Shown here: positions 27,331-36,451 of the stretch, piece after piece
Numbering within the stretch: position 1 is the stretch's first letter
Layout of the letters: the number at the start of each line of letters is the position of its first letter
Source: Burkholderia aenigmatica
GTDB lineage: Bacteria; Pseudomonadota; Gammaproteobacteria; Burkholderiales; Burkholderiaceae
Length of the DNA stretch: 64,000 nucleotides
Reading direction: 5' to 3'
Assembly (NCBI RefSeq): GCF_902499175.1
Contig: NZ_CABVQC010000004.1
Span: forward strand, 166,841-230,840
Position numbers and translations under genes: made by a program
Notes under the pieces: generated by a model
Told to the model about the DNA's origin: nothing
Seen by the model: the letters and a program-made list of their open reading frames with translations, nothing else
The model's database searches: none

Positions 27331-27792
27331 AGCGGGGAAGCGCGTTCGAAATTGCGGGCGGCGCAAGATAGCGCGATCGGGTTGACAAGCGTATCGGCCG
27401 AACCGCATCTGTCGTGGCCTAATCCTGTTTAGCGACTGATTTTCGGTGAGGTCGTTCGGGTCGTTCGAGATCCAGATTCAGGATTGAAATCGCATTCGAA
27501 CCTGTCACAGTCTGCTGGACGCAGCTGGATTCCGGTGCGGAAATCGTGGGAATTCCACCGGTTCAATATTGGCCGGGAGAGCCGGGAAAGTCCACGCCGG
27601 TAGTTGATCTCCAGGCAGTGAGGCGTGCTTTCCGCGTCGGATGCGGGACGGTCACTACGTTGAGTGGTCGGCCGTGATAGTCAGGATGGGGAAATGACTA
27701 GCGTCACGGCCGGTTCACGGTCATGGCGGGTATTCCGCCAAGTCGAATTGTCGTTTCGAGAGAGGCGGCAGAAATTGCGAACCGCCTGGCCT
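27331..27792. other. Gene-free stretch between convergent genes
   Basis: About 460 bases between the YheO-like regulator and the minus-strand MFS gene. No domain-bearing frame, no clear terminator hairpin with T-run and no repeats were seen. Confidence 0.55.
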
Positions 27793-29253
27793 TCATCGAA
27801 CCGGTACGCGACGCGCGACGACAGCGGCCAGCAGTGGAGCGACAGCGAATGTGGCGAACAACGACACGGCCGCATGCTGCGCACCGGCGAGCCCGCCGGG
27901 CGTCGAGAAGCCGGCGAGATTGGCGACGAGCCCCCCGAGTGCGGCGCCGATCGCGGTCGCGTAGAGCTGCACGGTCGTGATGGAGGTCGATGCAAGGTCT
28001 TCCTGTCCGGCCGGTGCATGCGTCAGGACCTGCGTGAGCAGGTGCGGCCAACCCAAGCCGATGCCAACGCCTACTGCGGTGAGTGCCGTACACAGGATTG
28101 CCACACCGGCCGCTGCGCCAGGCGGGGACGGCTGCGGCACGACGAACGCAAGCGCGGCGAGCGCAAGCATCACGACCAGCGGCCCGCCGCGTACGAGTGC
28201 CTGCGCGGCGTGTGAGCTGCGCCCGGAGCTGAAGATCGAGCCGACCGTCCAGCCCGCGGCCATCAGCGCGGTCAGATAGCCGGCAATCAGCGGCGTGTAG
28301 CCGTGAATGACTTGCAGGAAATACGGAACGAAGACCTCCGTCGTGATCCCGATCACGAGCAGGCTCATGCATGCGTAAATGGCGCCGAGCGGTGCACGGA
28401 TGCTGTAGGCACCGATCGGCAGCAGCCGGATCGTCGCGTTGCGCTCGAGGTGTGCGATCAGCGCCGCGATCGCAAGGCCTGCGGCGACGCCCGCGATGTT
28501 CGCGGAGCGCACCGTCGACAGGCTGGCCACGGACACGACGAGCACGGAGGCGGCAAGCAGCAGAATCTTGCCGAGCGCGGGCCGGGATGCCGGCTGGCCA
28601 GGCGCCTCATGCGCGGGTAGCCTGAAGATCACGATCAGCGCCAGCACGGCGGCGACGGGCAGCAATGCGATGAACGCGAGCCGCCACGTACCCGACTCCG
28701 CGAAGATCCCGCCGATTGCCGGTCCGCAGAGTGTCGCGACGCCCCACATGCCGGATACCATTGCCATCGCGCGCGCCCACAGGCGCGTGTCGAACACGAC
28801 GCGGATCAACGCATAGCTGAGCGCGAACAGGATGCCTCCGCCGAACCCCTGCGCGGCGCGGCCGACGAGCATCCACGGCATGGTCTGCGCGGTCGCGCAC
28901 GCGAGCGTGCCACCGCAAAACACGACGAGCGCAATGAGGTACGCGACGCGCGGCCCGAAGCGACCCAGTACATTCGCGGACAGCGGTGCACCGACGATCG
29001 ACGCAGCCATGAAGAGCGTCGTGTTCCATGCGTAGTACTCGAGTCCGCCGATGTCTCGAACGACCGACGGCAGGATGGTCGTCACGATGTAGATGTTGAT
29101 CGCATGCAGCGCGACACCGCCGGCCAGTGCCAGCGACCGCATGCCGTTCGCACCGGACAGCAGCGCATGCCAGCCGGCGTTGTGCGCCGGCACGTTGACG
29201 TCCGGCAGAGCGGCCGATGCAGGTTGCTCGTTCATCGCGTCGTCGATATCCAT
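27793..29253 (-). CDS. MFS exporter, probably SoxR-controlled
   Basis: A 486-residue major facilitator protein of the drug-export (DHA2-like) type with about 12-14 hydrophobic helices. Features are LHAINIYIVTTILPSVVRDIGG at helix 1, NVLGRFGPRVAYLIAL (motif A-like, after helix 2) and GFGGGILFALSYALIRVVF. Start ATG 29253 has GGAG nearby on the minus strand. The 108 bases before it hold a minus-strand promoter with a 19-base spacer spanned by a perfect SoxR box, so expression should rise with redox-cycling compounds. Likely job: export of a redox-active drug or pigment. Confidence 0.88.
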   Translation of the reverse strand: MDIDDAMNEQPASAALPDVNVPAHNAGWHALLSGANGMRSLALAGGVALHAINIYIVTTILPSVVRDIGGLEYYAWNTTLFMAASIVGAPLSANVLGRFGPRVAYLIALVVFCGGTLACATAQTMPWMLVGRAAQGFGGGILFALSYALIRVVFDTRLWARAMAMVSGMWGVATLCGPAIGGIFAESGTWRLAFIALLPVAAVLALIVIFRLPAHEAPGQPASRPALGKILLLAASVLVVSVASLSTVRSANIAGVAAGLAIAALIAHLERNATIRLLPIGAYSIRAPLGAIYACMSLLVIGITTEVFVPYFLQVIHGYTPLIAGYLTALMAAGWTVGSIFSSGRSSHAAQALVRGGPLVVMLALAALAFVVPQPSPPGAAAGVAILCTALTAVGVGIGLGWPHLLTQVLTHAPAGQEDLASTSITTVQLYATAIGAALGGLVANLAGFSTPGGLAGAQHAAVSLFATFAVAPLLAAVVARRVPVR

Positions 29254-29318
29254 GTTTTCTCCGATTCATGCGCGCGCGTCAGGCGGCGGCGAGATGCTTG
29301 AAAGGGGCATCGGTATCC

Positions 29319-29349
29319 GTTATAAAACCTCAACCAATGTTGAGGTCAA
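29319..29349 (-). promoter_or_regulatory. SoxR-type promoter of the MFS exporter (overlong spacer)
   Basis: On the minus strand, TTGACC (29349-29344) and TATAAC (29324-29319) are separated by 19 bases, longer than the usual 17, as found in MerR/SoxR-activated promoters. The spacer contains the 18-base SoxR operator at 29328-29345. Confidence 0.8.
29328..29345. promoter_or_regulatory. SoxR box
   Basis: CCTCAAC-CAAT-GTTGAGG is a perfect 7-base inverted repeat with 4-base centre, closely matching the known SoxR operator form CCTCAAG...CTTGAGG. It lies 16 bases before the soxR start and inside the promoter of the divergent exporter. Confidence 0.88.
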
Positions 29350-29361
29350 CAGGTGCGGAAC

Positions 29362-29838
29362 ATGAAAATCGACGTGCAGGTGCCTTTGTCCGTAGGTGAG
29401 GTCGCCCAACGCAGCGGGGTGGCCGTATCGTCAATCCACTTCTACGAAGCCAAGGGCTTGATCCACGGCTGGCGTACCGATGGCAACCAGCGCCGTTACG
29501 CGCGCGACGTGCTGCGGCGGGTCGCGATCATCAAGGTCGCGCAGCGCGCGGGCATTCCGCTCGACACGATCAAGGCAGCGCTGGACGAACTGCCATCCCG
29601 CAAGGCACCGAGTGCGGCGGACTGGCGGCGGCTGTCTACAGGATGGCGCGACCTGCTGAATGAACGGATACAGCGGCTTACCCGGTTGCGTGACCAGATG
29701 GATGGATGCATCGGTTGCGGGTGCCTGTCGATGAAGGATTGCCCGCTGAGAAACCCGGGCGACGCGTTACGCGAGCGAGGGCAGGGTGCGGTGCTGCTCG
29801 AGGGTGAGGCGGCCCGCAAGCGCAAGGCGGCGCGATGA
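29362..29838 (+). CDS. soxR: Redox-sensitive MerR-family activator SoxR
   Basis: A 158-residue MerR-type regulator. The helix-turn-helix ([20 protein letters not shown]) is at residues 9-28, a dimerisation helix follows, and the [2Fe-2S] cluster ligands are Cys116, 119, 121 and 127 in [12 protein letters not shown], the exact C-x2-C-x-C-x5-C spacing of SoxR. ATG 29362 is preferred to the GTG at 29353. It is divergent from an MFS exporter whose promoter carries a SoxR box. No soxS-like gene is present, in line with non-enteric SoxR proteins that directly activate exporters and monooxygenases. Confidence 0.95.
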   Translation: MKIDVQVPLSVGEVAQRSGVAVSSIHFYEAKGLIHGWRTDGNQRRYARDVLRRVAIIKVAQRAGIPLDTIKAALDELPSRKAPSAADWRRLSTGWRDLLNERIQRLTRLRDQMDGCIGCGCLSMKDCPLRNPGDALRERGQGAVLLEGEAARKRKAAR

Positions 29839-30145
29839 GGGCGCGTGAGTGGCCGGGGCCCGCATGTTGCATGCGCTCGCGGGCCGGCCGGATGCGAACG
29901 AACGGGGCGCGCCGAGTGAAGTCGCCGGGCTCGCGCCGGATTGGACGCGACGGCTGGGCGAGCGGGCAAGGTGGCTGCGGACGAGATCCAGGGCGGCCAG
30001 CCGACCGGCAAGTGCTACGTGCTCACGGTGCGCAACGCGCAACCGCAGCCGTATGAGCGAGCGGGCACGTGTCGGTGGCGCACAGCGCAATCCGACGGCG
30101 GCGGCCCCGGATGCAGGTACGCCCCGGGGCCAAACAACGTGACGA
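29839..30145. other. Gene-free stretch downstream of soxR
   Basis: About 307 bases between convergent soxR and porin genes. It holds an 8-base inverted repeat GGCCCCGG/CCGGGGCC (30103-30131) without a T-run. No convincing coding sequence. Confidence 0.55.
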
Positions 30146-31315
30146 TCAGAACTTGTGACGCAGGCCGAGCGCGACGATCTCCTGCGATTTCGTGCCGGCG
30201 TAGCCGTACGAACCGATCGACGCCTGCGCATCCTGCGTGACCAGTTGTCCGCTCGCGTTCACGACCTGCTGCTGTCCGCTCGCATGCTGGTACGCGCCGA
30301 TCAGATAGAGGTCGGTGCGCTTCGACAGCGAATAGTCGGCGCCCACCGACACCTGGTGATACTTCGCGTCGACGTTGCCGCTCGCCTTCGTGTACGCATA
30401 GCCGATACCGAGCAGCAGCGGCGCCGATGCCTGGTACGTGGCGAATGCGCGGCCGGTGTTGTACTTCTGCGTGTTGGCGAAGCCGGCGAGCGAATCGCCG
30501 TCGCGGCGGTACTGCGCATTGCTGTAGCCGAGGCCCAGCGTGACCGGGCCGATCGCGTACTGCCCCGCGACCTGTGCAATACCGATGCTCTTCGCGCTCA
30601 GGTAGCCGCTGTTGATCGGGCCGTCGAAGATCGCGTCGGACGAACCGCTCCAGCCCGTGGCGCGTGCGGTGCCGCTCACGTTGTTGGTGTAGAAGTAGCC
30701 GCCGGCGATGCCCAGCGGGCCGTTGTTGTACGCGGCCGCGATCGCGTACGTGAGGCCCGAGCCCGTCGAGCCGGCGACGCCGCCGAAGCCGTACATCGCC
30801 TCGACCTGCAGGCCGGCCAGCACCGGCGACGTGTACTTGACCGTGTTGTTCACGCGCAGGCTGTTGTCGTTGTTGTCGACGTCGCCCGGCGTCGCGAAGA
30901 TGCCGCCGAAATAGTTGTCGCCGGTGACGCCCTGAACCAGGTCGACGACCGGGTCGTACTGGCGGCCCAGCGTGACGGTGCCGTACTGGCTGCTCTGCAG
31001 GCCGACGAACGCCTGACGGCCGAACATGCGGCCGCCCTGGCCGAGGCGGCCCGTGCCCGAATTGAAGCCGCTTTCGAGCTGGAACACGGTCTTCAGGCCG
31101 CCGCCTAGATCCTCGCTGCCCTTCATGCCCCAGCGGCTGCCCGACAGGTTGCCGCTGCCCATTTGCCACAGATTGTTACCCGTGCCGCTGTTGCCGTGAA
31201 CGTACGTGATCGACGTGTCGATCACGCCGTACAGCGCGACGTTCGACTGTGCGTGCGCCACGCCGGCGACACCCAGCAGCGACAGCGAGAGGGCGGACAG
31301 TGCGAACTTCTTCAT
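30146..31315 (-). CDS. Gram-negative porin (Burkholderia OpcP/Omp38-like)
   Basis: A 389-residue general porin of the trimeric 16-strand type. Signal peptide MKKFALSALSLSLLGVAGVAHA is followed by QSNVALYGVIDTSITYV, the common mature start of beta-proteobacterial porins. SRWGMKGSEDLGGGLKTVFQ and a terminal GLRHKF ending in Phe are also hallmarks. The internal loop with TLGRQYDPVVD matches the constriction-loop region. It allows diffusion of small hydrophilic solutes. ATG 31315 begins the signal peptide. It stands alone, with a long upstream spacer. Confidence 0.95.
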   Translation of the reverse strand: MKKFALSALSLSLLGVAGVAHAQSNVALYGVIDTSITYVHGNSGTGNNLWQMGSGNLSGSRWGMKGSEDLGGGLKTVFQLESGFNSGTGRLGQGGRMFGRQAFVGLQSSQYGTVTLGRQYDPVVDLVQGVTGDNYFGGIFATPGDVDNNDNSLRVNNTVKYTSPVLAGLQVEAMYGFGGVAGSTGSGLTYAIAAAYNNGPLGIAGGYFYTNNVSGTARATGWSGSSDAIFDGPINSGYLSAKSIGIAQVAGQYAIGPVTLGLGYSNAQYRRDGDSLAGFANTQKYNTGRAFATYQASAPLLLGIGYAYTKASGNVDAKYHQVSVGADYSLSKRTDLYLIGAYQHASGQQQVVNASGQLVTQDAQASIGSYGYAGTKSQEIVALGLRHKF

Positions 31316-31987
31316 CGTTGAGTTTCCCATGCGAGAGCGATGCTTGTTTAACTAAGGACTGTTAATAAATTGAAAGGTCGATCCGAGCGCTAGCATCGTG
31401 TGTGTCGACCCTTCGTTGTGTCCGTCAGCCGGAGTCACCCGGATTCCCGGCGACGCGTTTTCCGGAGACACGGCAGTGTTGCGGCCCTCGGTGACATGCA
31501 CATGAAAAACCACAAAACAGCATGAATTGGCTGAAATTGCCACGAGGCATGGCGGGCCCGGGCGATCGGACGCGGACACGCGGCGAGGGCGGGCGCGTGT
31601 TGCGAGGCAGGTTGTTCCTACGTGCGTGAAAATCGCATTCGCGCAATACAGGTGTGATATTTCGGCATGTCATCCCTACGCCGACAGCGGATTCGATCGA
31701 TGCGAACGCGGTACATGCGAATGCGGTGAACTGGCAGGTCGGCGCGGACTGCTGCCAAGTCATATGATGGCAAAATGTGTTAATTCATGCGATTTTGCGG
31801 TTTTTCATTCGGATGTCATCTTGCGTCGCGATAGTGCGGGATCGGGCGACCGTCCCGGGAACGGGCGGCGCGAGCCGGCCCGTTCGCTCTGCTGCCGGGG
31901 AGCCGTCGATGCGGCGCGGCGAGCGGCAGCCGATGCGCACGGCCCGACGGGCGGCGCGTGTCATCTCGACAAAAGGAACGTGCAATC
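31316..31987. other. Long spacer upstream of the porin and FAD oxidoreductase genes
   Basis: About 670 bases between two divergent genes. It is partly less GC-rich (31480-31530 and 31650-31830) and should hold promoters for both. No recognisable protein or RNA gene was seen. Confidence 0.5.
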
Positions 31988-33121
31988 GTGAACGCCATCG
32001 CAGCAGCAGATTCTTACGACGTGATCGTCGTCGGCGCCGGCATCGTCGGTCTCGCACATGCCTTTACGGCGGCCCGCAAGGGGTTGCGCGTCTGCGTGAT
32101 CGAGCGCGATGCCGCATGCGTGGGCGCGTCGATCCGCAATTTCGGGTTCGTGACCGTCAGCGGGCAGCATGCCGAGCACAGCTGGCGGCGTGCGCGCGCG
32201 AGTCGCGAGGTCTGGGCGGACGTGGCGCCGCAAGCCGGCATCGACGTGCTTCACCAGGGCCTCCACCTGATTGCGCGTCGCCCCGAGGCGCTGCACCTGA
32301 TCGACGCCTTCATGCAGACCGGCATGGCCGACGGCTGCCGGGTCATGACGCCCGGCGAAGCGGCGGCCGTGGCGCCGGAGTTGCGGCTGGACGGCGTGCA
32401 AGGCGTGCTGCACAGCCCGCATGAACTGCGCATCGAGCCGCGTACCGCGATCGGTTTGCTGGCGGCGTGGCTGGCGGAACGCTTCGGCGTGCGGTTCCGC
32501 TACGGCGAAATGGTGCACGAGGTGTGCACGCCGTCCGTGCGTACGTCGCGCGGTGTGCTGCACGCGGAGCGCGTGATCGTCTGCGGCAATGCGGACAGCC
32601 GTCATCTGTACGGCGACTGGTTTGCGCGGCACGAGGTTCGGCTGTGCCAGTTGCAGATGCTGCGCGTGCGGCCGCGCCGCCGGGTGGCGCTGCGCGCCGC
32701 GGTGATGAGCGACCTGAGCCTGCTGCGTTACCCGGGTTTCGCGGCGCTGCCCGCGGCCGACGCGTTGCGCACGCGCCTGAAGGCGGAAGAGCCCGTGTGC
32801 GTCGGTTACGGCATTCACCTGATCGCGGTGCAGAGCGCCGACGGCAGTCTCGTCGTGGGCGACTCGCACGAATACGGTGCGGCGCCGCTGCCGTTCGCGA
32901 CGCAGGAGATCGATGCGCAGATCCTGCGCCTGCTGCAAGAGACGCTCGATGTGCCGGAACTGGACGTCGTCGAGCGCTGGACCGGCAGCTATCCGTCGGC
33001 CTCCGGTGCCGATTGCGTGATCGAGGCGCCGGACGACGGCACGCGCGTCGTCGTCGTGACGAGCGGCGTCGGAATGAGCACGGGCTTCGGGATCGCGCAG
33101 GACGTGTTTGCCGCGTGGTGA
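31988..33121 (+). CDS. FAD-dependent amine oxidoreductase (TIGR03364-like, DAO family)
   Basis: A 377-residue flavoprotein with the dinucleotide fold VIVVGAGIVGLAHAFTAARK at the N-terminus and a C-terminal VVVVTSGVGMSTGFGIAQDV segment closing the FAD site. NFGFVTVSGQHAEHSWRRA is characteristic of the TIGR03364 clade of D-amino-acid/sarcosine-oxidase-like enzymes, members of which are linked to phosphonate or N-methyl-aminophosphonate breakdown. GTG 31988 is taken as start because AAAGGA precedes it and upstream residues are not conserved. No other phosphonate gene is nearby, so the substrate stays open; oxidative deamination or demethylation of a small amine is the family role. Confidence 0.85.
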   Translation: MNAIAAADSYDVIVVGAGIVGLAHAFTAARKGLRVCVIERDAACVGASIRNFGFVTVSGQHAEHSWRRARASREVWADVAPQAGIDVLHQGLHLIARRPEALHLIDAFMQTGMADGCRVMTPGEAAAVAPELRLDGVQGVLHSPHELRIEPRTAIGLLAAWLAERFGVRFRYGEMVHEVCTPSVRTSRGVLHAERVIVCGNADSRHLYGDWFARHEVRLCQLQMLRVRPRRRVALRAAVMSDLSLLRYPGFAALPAADALRTRLKAEEPVCVGYGIHLIAVQSADGSLVVGDSHEYGAAPLPFATQEIDAQILRLLQETLDVPELDVVERWTGSYPSASGADCVIEAPDDGTRVVVVTSGVGMSTGFGIAQDVFAAW

Positions 33122-33235
33122 TGGCGCGAACATGCGGGTCGCGCATTCGACGCATTCGCGGGACTCGCGCGGCCGATGATCGACGGGGCCGCCCGCGGCG
33201 TGCTGGTCGAGCGTATCGATAACGCACGTCTCTGA

Positions 33236-33255
33236 CATGCAGGCCGGCCTGCATG
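33236..33255. repeat. Perfect 20-base palindrome
   Basis: CATGCAGGCCGGCCTGCATG reads identically on both strands. It lies between the convergent FAD oxidoreductase and TetR genes. There is no loop or T-run, so termination is uncertain. Confidence 0.7.
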
Positions 33256-33348
33256 CCGGTCACTCTCGGCACGGCATACCGCCGATTGCGGCCGTCCGGC
33301 GCGGCGGACCGATCCTGTCGCTCCGCCGGGCGCGGCCCGATTACGACT

Positions 33349-34020
33349 TCACTTGACCGCCGCCTCCCGGCGCAGCAACAGGCCGCCGGTGAGCGTCGCA
33401 ATGCAGTGCTCCGCGATCTGCTCGGGCGTGTATTCGCCGCCGGGCTGATACCAGCGCCCGATCCAGCTCAATGCGCCGCCGATCACGAAGGCCGCTATCT
33501 TGGGGTCGCATGGCGCCAGCGAACCTTCGTCGATCCCTTCCGCCACGAGCCGGCGGAACTGCTGGTCGATCGATGCCTTGAGTTGCCGCAACGCCGCGCG
33601 GCTGTCGGGCGGCAACTCGTCGTCGCCCACGCGGATCAGGCACATACCGAAATCCATCGTGACGATCCGCGCATACACGTTCATCGACGCGGCCAGCTGG
33701 TCGACCGCCCTGCCGCCTGCGCTGCGCGATTGCTCGATGCCCTCCAGCACCATCTCCAGGCCCTTGCGGACGCACTGCAACAGGATGTCGTCCTTGTTCT
33801 TGACGTAGTAGTAGAGCGTCGGCTTGCTGACGTGCAACTCGGCCGCGATGTCGTCGAGCGAAGTCGCGTGAAACCCCCGCTCGTTGAAGAGCCGGGCGGC
33901 AGTCGACAGCACCGCGTTGCGTTTCGCTTCGCGTTGTTGTTCGCGCTCGGTGGCGGGCGTCCAGGGTGACGGGCTGTCGGCGGGGCGTCGGGACTTGGGC
34001 GCCGAAGGGGCATTGGACAT
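33349..34020 (-). CDS. TetR-family transcriptional regulator
   Basis: A 223-residue TetR protein. After a disordered Pro/Ser-rich leader, the helix-turn-helix spans about residues 30-75 (NAVLSTAARLFNERGFHATS, DDIAAELHVSKPTLYYYVKN), with a C-terminal TetR ligand domain. ATG 34020 (MSNAPSAPK) is used instead of the TTG at 34062. It is divergent from the crotonase/thiolase/acyl-CoA ligase operon and probably represses it until an acyl-CoA or fatty acid binds, as in FadR/PaaR-type TetR proteins. Confidence 0.9.
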   Translation of the reverse strand: MSNAPSAPKSRRPADSPSPWTPATEREQQREAKRNAVLSTAARLFNERGFHATSLDDIAAELHVSKPTLYYYVKNKDDILLQCVRKGLEMVLEGIEQSRSAGGRAVDQLAASMNVYARIVTMDFGMCLIRVGDDELPPDSRAALRQLKASIDQQFRRLVAEGIDEGSLAPCDPKIAAFVIGGALSWIGRWYQPGGEYTPEQIAEHCIATLTGGLLLRREAAVK

Positions 34021-34371
34021 GAGGCAAACGCGGGAAAGTACGGATGGTGAAGTATCGTTCAAAACCTAGAATCTACCAAATCGTAACTATGTTACTCGGA
34101 AGTAGGTTCGTGGAAAAATCCGTGAAACCCCCGTTGGCTGTGACGACCGGGACCCGTTCGGTTCGGGTTCCGGCAGCCGAGCAGGGCTGTCGTGCGGCGG
34201 CGCGCGAGCCGGCACATCGTCGAACGCCGGGCATGACAGGGCGCGGCGCGTGGCAGGGGTACCCGCGCAAGCCGGCCGCTGCGATCGGGGCGCTTGCGGC
34301 GACCCCTCGCCCGATCGACCGGGCATGCGGTGTGATCCACGGCCTGCCCATCACTTGCGTCTCTTCATGAA
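34021..34371. promoter_or_regulatory. Divergent control region with putative TetR operator
   Basis: The 351-base spacer holds GTAAC-TAT-GTTAC at 34083-34095, a perfect 5-base dyad in the least GC-rich part of the region, 63 bases from the TetR start. It is a good candidate for the TetR site. No coding sequence was seen. Confidence 0.5.
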
Positions 34372-35190
34372 ATGCCGATGAATCCGACCGACTCACCTTC
34401 GCGGGACGTCCCGGGCGCTCCTGAACTGCAAGTGCGGCGCGCCGCTGCAGTCGTCACGCTGACCTTCAACCGACCGCACGCGCTCAACGCGCTGGACGTG
34501 CCGATGGCCCGCGCATTGCTCGCCGCCGCGAAGGATCTCGCGGCCGACCCTTCCGTGCGTGCCGTCGTGCTGCGCGGCGCCGGCAAGGGGTTCGTGGCGG
34601 GCGGCGATCTGGCGACGCTGCGCGCCGATCCCGTGCAAGGGGCCGTCGATCTGATCACGCCGATTCACGAGGCCGTGGCGATCCTGGCCGGGCTGAACGC
34701 GCCCGTGATCGCCCAGGTTCATGGCGTGGCCGCGGGCGCGGGCCTGAGCCTGATGCTGCAGGCCGACTTCGTGCTGGCGGCGGAGGGTACGCGCTTCAAC
34801 TCGGCCTTCATCAACCTGGGCGTGAGCTGCGATTCGGGCACCTCGTGGGCGTTGCCGCGCCTGGTGGGGCTGCGCCGCGCACTCGAGATCGCAATGCTGG
34901 GCGAGACGTTCGGGGCTGCCGATGCCGAGCGGCTCGGGTTGATCAACCGGGTCGTCCCGGCGGAGCGGCTTCAGGAGGAAGTCGACGCACTGGCACAGCG
35001 CCTCGCATCCGGCCCGACGCTGGCTTATGGCGCAATCCGGCGCCTGATGCGCGAGTCGTTCGACCGCAGCCTGCCCGCGCAACTCGGTGCCGAAGCCGAG
35101 GCGTTCCGCGACTGCGCGGCGACGCAGGATTTCGGTGCCGGGCTGGACGCGTTCCATTCCAGGCAGGCTGCCCGGTTTGCGGGCTGCTGA
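34372..35190 (+). CDS. Enoyl-CoA hydratase/isomerase family protein
   Basis: A 272-residue crotonase-fold enzyme. The oxyanion-hole segments are GKGFVAGGDLATLRAD (about 65-80) and QVHGVAAGAGLSLMLQADF (about 114-132). FINLGVSCDSGTSWALPRLVG resembles the PaaG-like isomerase branch, in which an Asp rather than paired Glu residues does the chemistry, so isomerase activity is as likely as hydratase. First gene of an operon with a thiolase (29-base gap) and an acyl-CoA ligase. Confidence 0.88.
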   Translation: MPMNPTDSPSRDVPGAPELQVRRAAAVVTLTFNRPHALNALDVPMARALLAAAKDLAADPSVRAVVLRGAGKGFVAGGDLATLRADPVQGAVDLITPIHEAVAILAGLNAPVIAQVHGVAAGAGLSLMLQADFVLAAEGTRFNSAFINLGVSCDSGTSWALPRLVGLRRALEIAMLGETFGAADAERLGLINRVVPAERLQEEVDALAQRLASGPTLAYGAIRRLMRESFDRSLPAQLGAEAEAFRDCAATQDFGAGLDAFHSRQAARFAGC

Positions 35191-35219
35191 TCCATTCCAT
35201 TCATCTTCCGGAGATCGAT

Positions 35220-36404
35220 ATGACCCTGCGTGACATCTATGTTGTCGGCACCGCGCGCACCGCGATCGGCACCTTTGGCGGCGCGCTCAAGGACGTGCCG
35301 AACACGCGGCTTGCGACCACGGTCGTGAAGGCGGCCATCGAGCGCAGCGGCGTCGCGCCCGATGCGGTCGGCCACGTGGTGATGGGCAACGTGATTCCGA
35401 CCGAGCCGAGCGACGCCTACCTGAGCCGCGTGGCCGCCCTCGACGCGGGTTGCCCGATCGAGACGCCGGCCTTCAACGTGAACCGCCTGTGCGGCTCGGG
35501 CCTGCAGGCCATCGTGTCGGCGGCGCAGGCCATCGGCCACGGCGATTGCGATATCGCGATCGGCGGCGGTTCCGAGTCGATGAGCCGCGGCCCGTACTTC
35601 GATACCGCGGCGCGCTACGGCACGCGCATGGGCAACGCCGCGCTGATCGACTACATGGTCGGCATCCTGCACGACCCGTGGGAAAAGATGCACATGGGCA
35701 TCACGGCGGAGAACGTCGCCGCGCGCTACGGCATTTCGCGCGACGCGCAGGATCGCCTCGCCGCGGAGAGCCAGCGGCGTGCCGCGTTGGCGATTGCGCA
35801 GGGGCGCTTCGACGAGCAGATCGTGCCGGTCGAGATCGGCACGCGCAAGGGCGTGGTCCGGTTCGATACCGACGAGCACGTGCGGGCCGATACCACGGTG
35901 GAGACGCTGGCCGGCATGAAGCCGGTCTTCAGGAAAGACGGCCTCGTGACCGCCGGCAATGCGTCGGGCATCAACGACGGTGCTGGCGCGGTCGTGCTGG
36001 CGACGGCGGAGCGCGTCAACGCGCTGGGCCTGCGGCCCCTCGCGCGTCTGGTCGGTTATGCGCACGCAGGCGTGGAGCCCGCGTACATGGGGATAGGGCC
36101 GGTTCCGGCCACGCGCAAGGTACTCGAACGCACGGGGCTCAGGATACAGGACCTGGACGTGATCGAAGCCAATGAAGCATTCGCCGCGCAGGCCTGTGCC
36201 GTCATTCAGGAGCTGGGCCTGGATCCGGCCAGGGTCAATCCGAACGGATCGGGCATTTCGCTCGGCCACCCGGTGGGCGCCACGGGCGCGATCATCACCA
36301 CGAAGGCGATCGCCGAACTGCACCGGACGGGCGGCCGCTACGCGCTGGTGACGCTGTGCATCGGCGGCGGGCAGGGCATCGCGGCCATCTTCGAGCGGGC
36401 CTGA
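35220..36404 (+). CDS. Acetyl-CoA C-acyltransferase (thiolase, BktB-like)
   Basis: A 394-residue thiolase. The acyl-accepting nucleophile is Cys91 (NRLCGSGLQAI), and the C-terminal catalytic pair is in GHPVGATGA (His) and CIGGGQG (Cys). It performs reversible condensation or cleavage of 3-ketoacyl-CoA. ATG 35220 has CCGGAG a few bases upstream. Middle gene of the TetR-linked operon; with the crotonase and ligase it covers activation and chain-shortening of an unknown acid, though no acyl-CoA or 3-hydroxyacyl-CoA dehydrogenase is present here. Confidence 0.93.
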   Translation: MTLRDIYVVGTARTAIGTFGGALKDVPNTRLATTVVKAAIERSGVAPDAVGHVVMGNVIPTEPSDAYLSRVAALDAGCPIETPAFNVNRLCGSGLQAIVSAAQAIGHGDCDIAIGGGSESMSRGPYFDTAARYGTRMGNAALIDYMVGILHDPWEKMHMGITAENVAARYGISRDAQDRLAAESQRRAALAIAQGRFDEQIVPVEIGTRKGVVRFDTDEHVRADTTVETLAGMKPVFRKDGLVTAGNASGINDGAGAVVLATAERVNALGLRPLARLVGYAHAGVEPAYMGIGPVPATRKVLERTGLRIQDLDVIEANEAFAAQACAVIQELGLDPARVNPNGSGISLGHPVGATGAIITTKAIAELHRTGGRYALVTLCIGGGQGIAAIFERA

Positions 36405-36451
36405 ATCCGTTCGACGGCCGGTTCGATATCGATCACCAGTCAGGAGACGTC

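Noticed and set aside
30103..30131. Inverted repeat after the porin gene as terminator
   Set aside because: The stem is strong but no T-run follows on either strand, so it was not called as a terminator.
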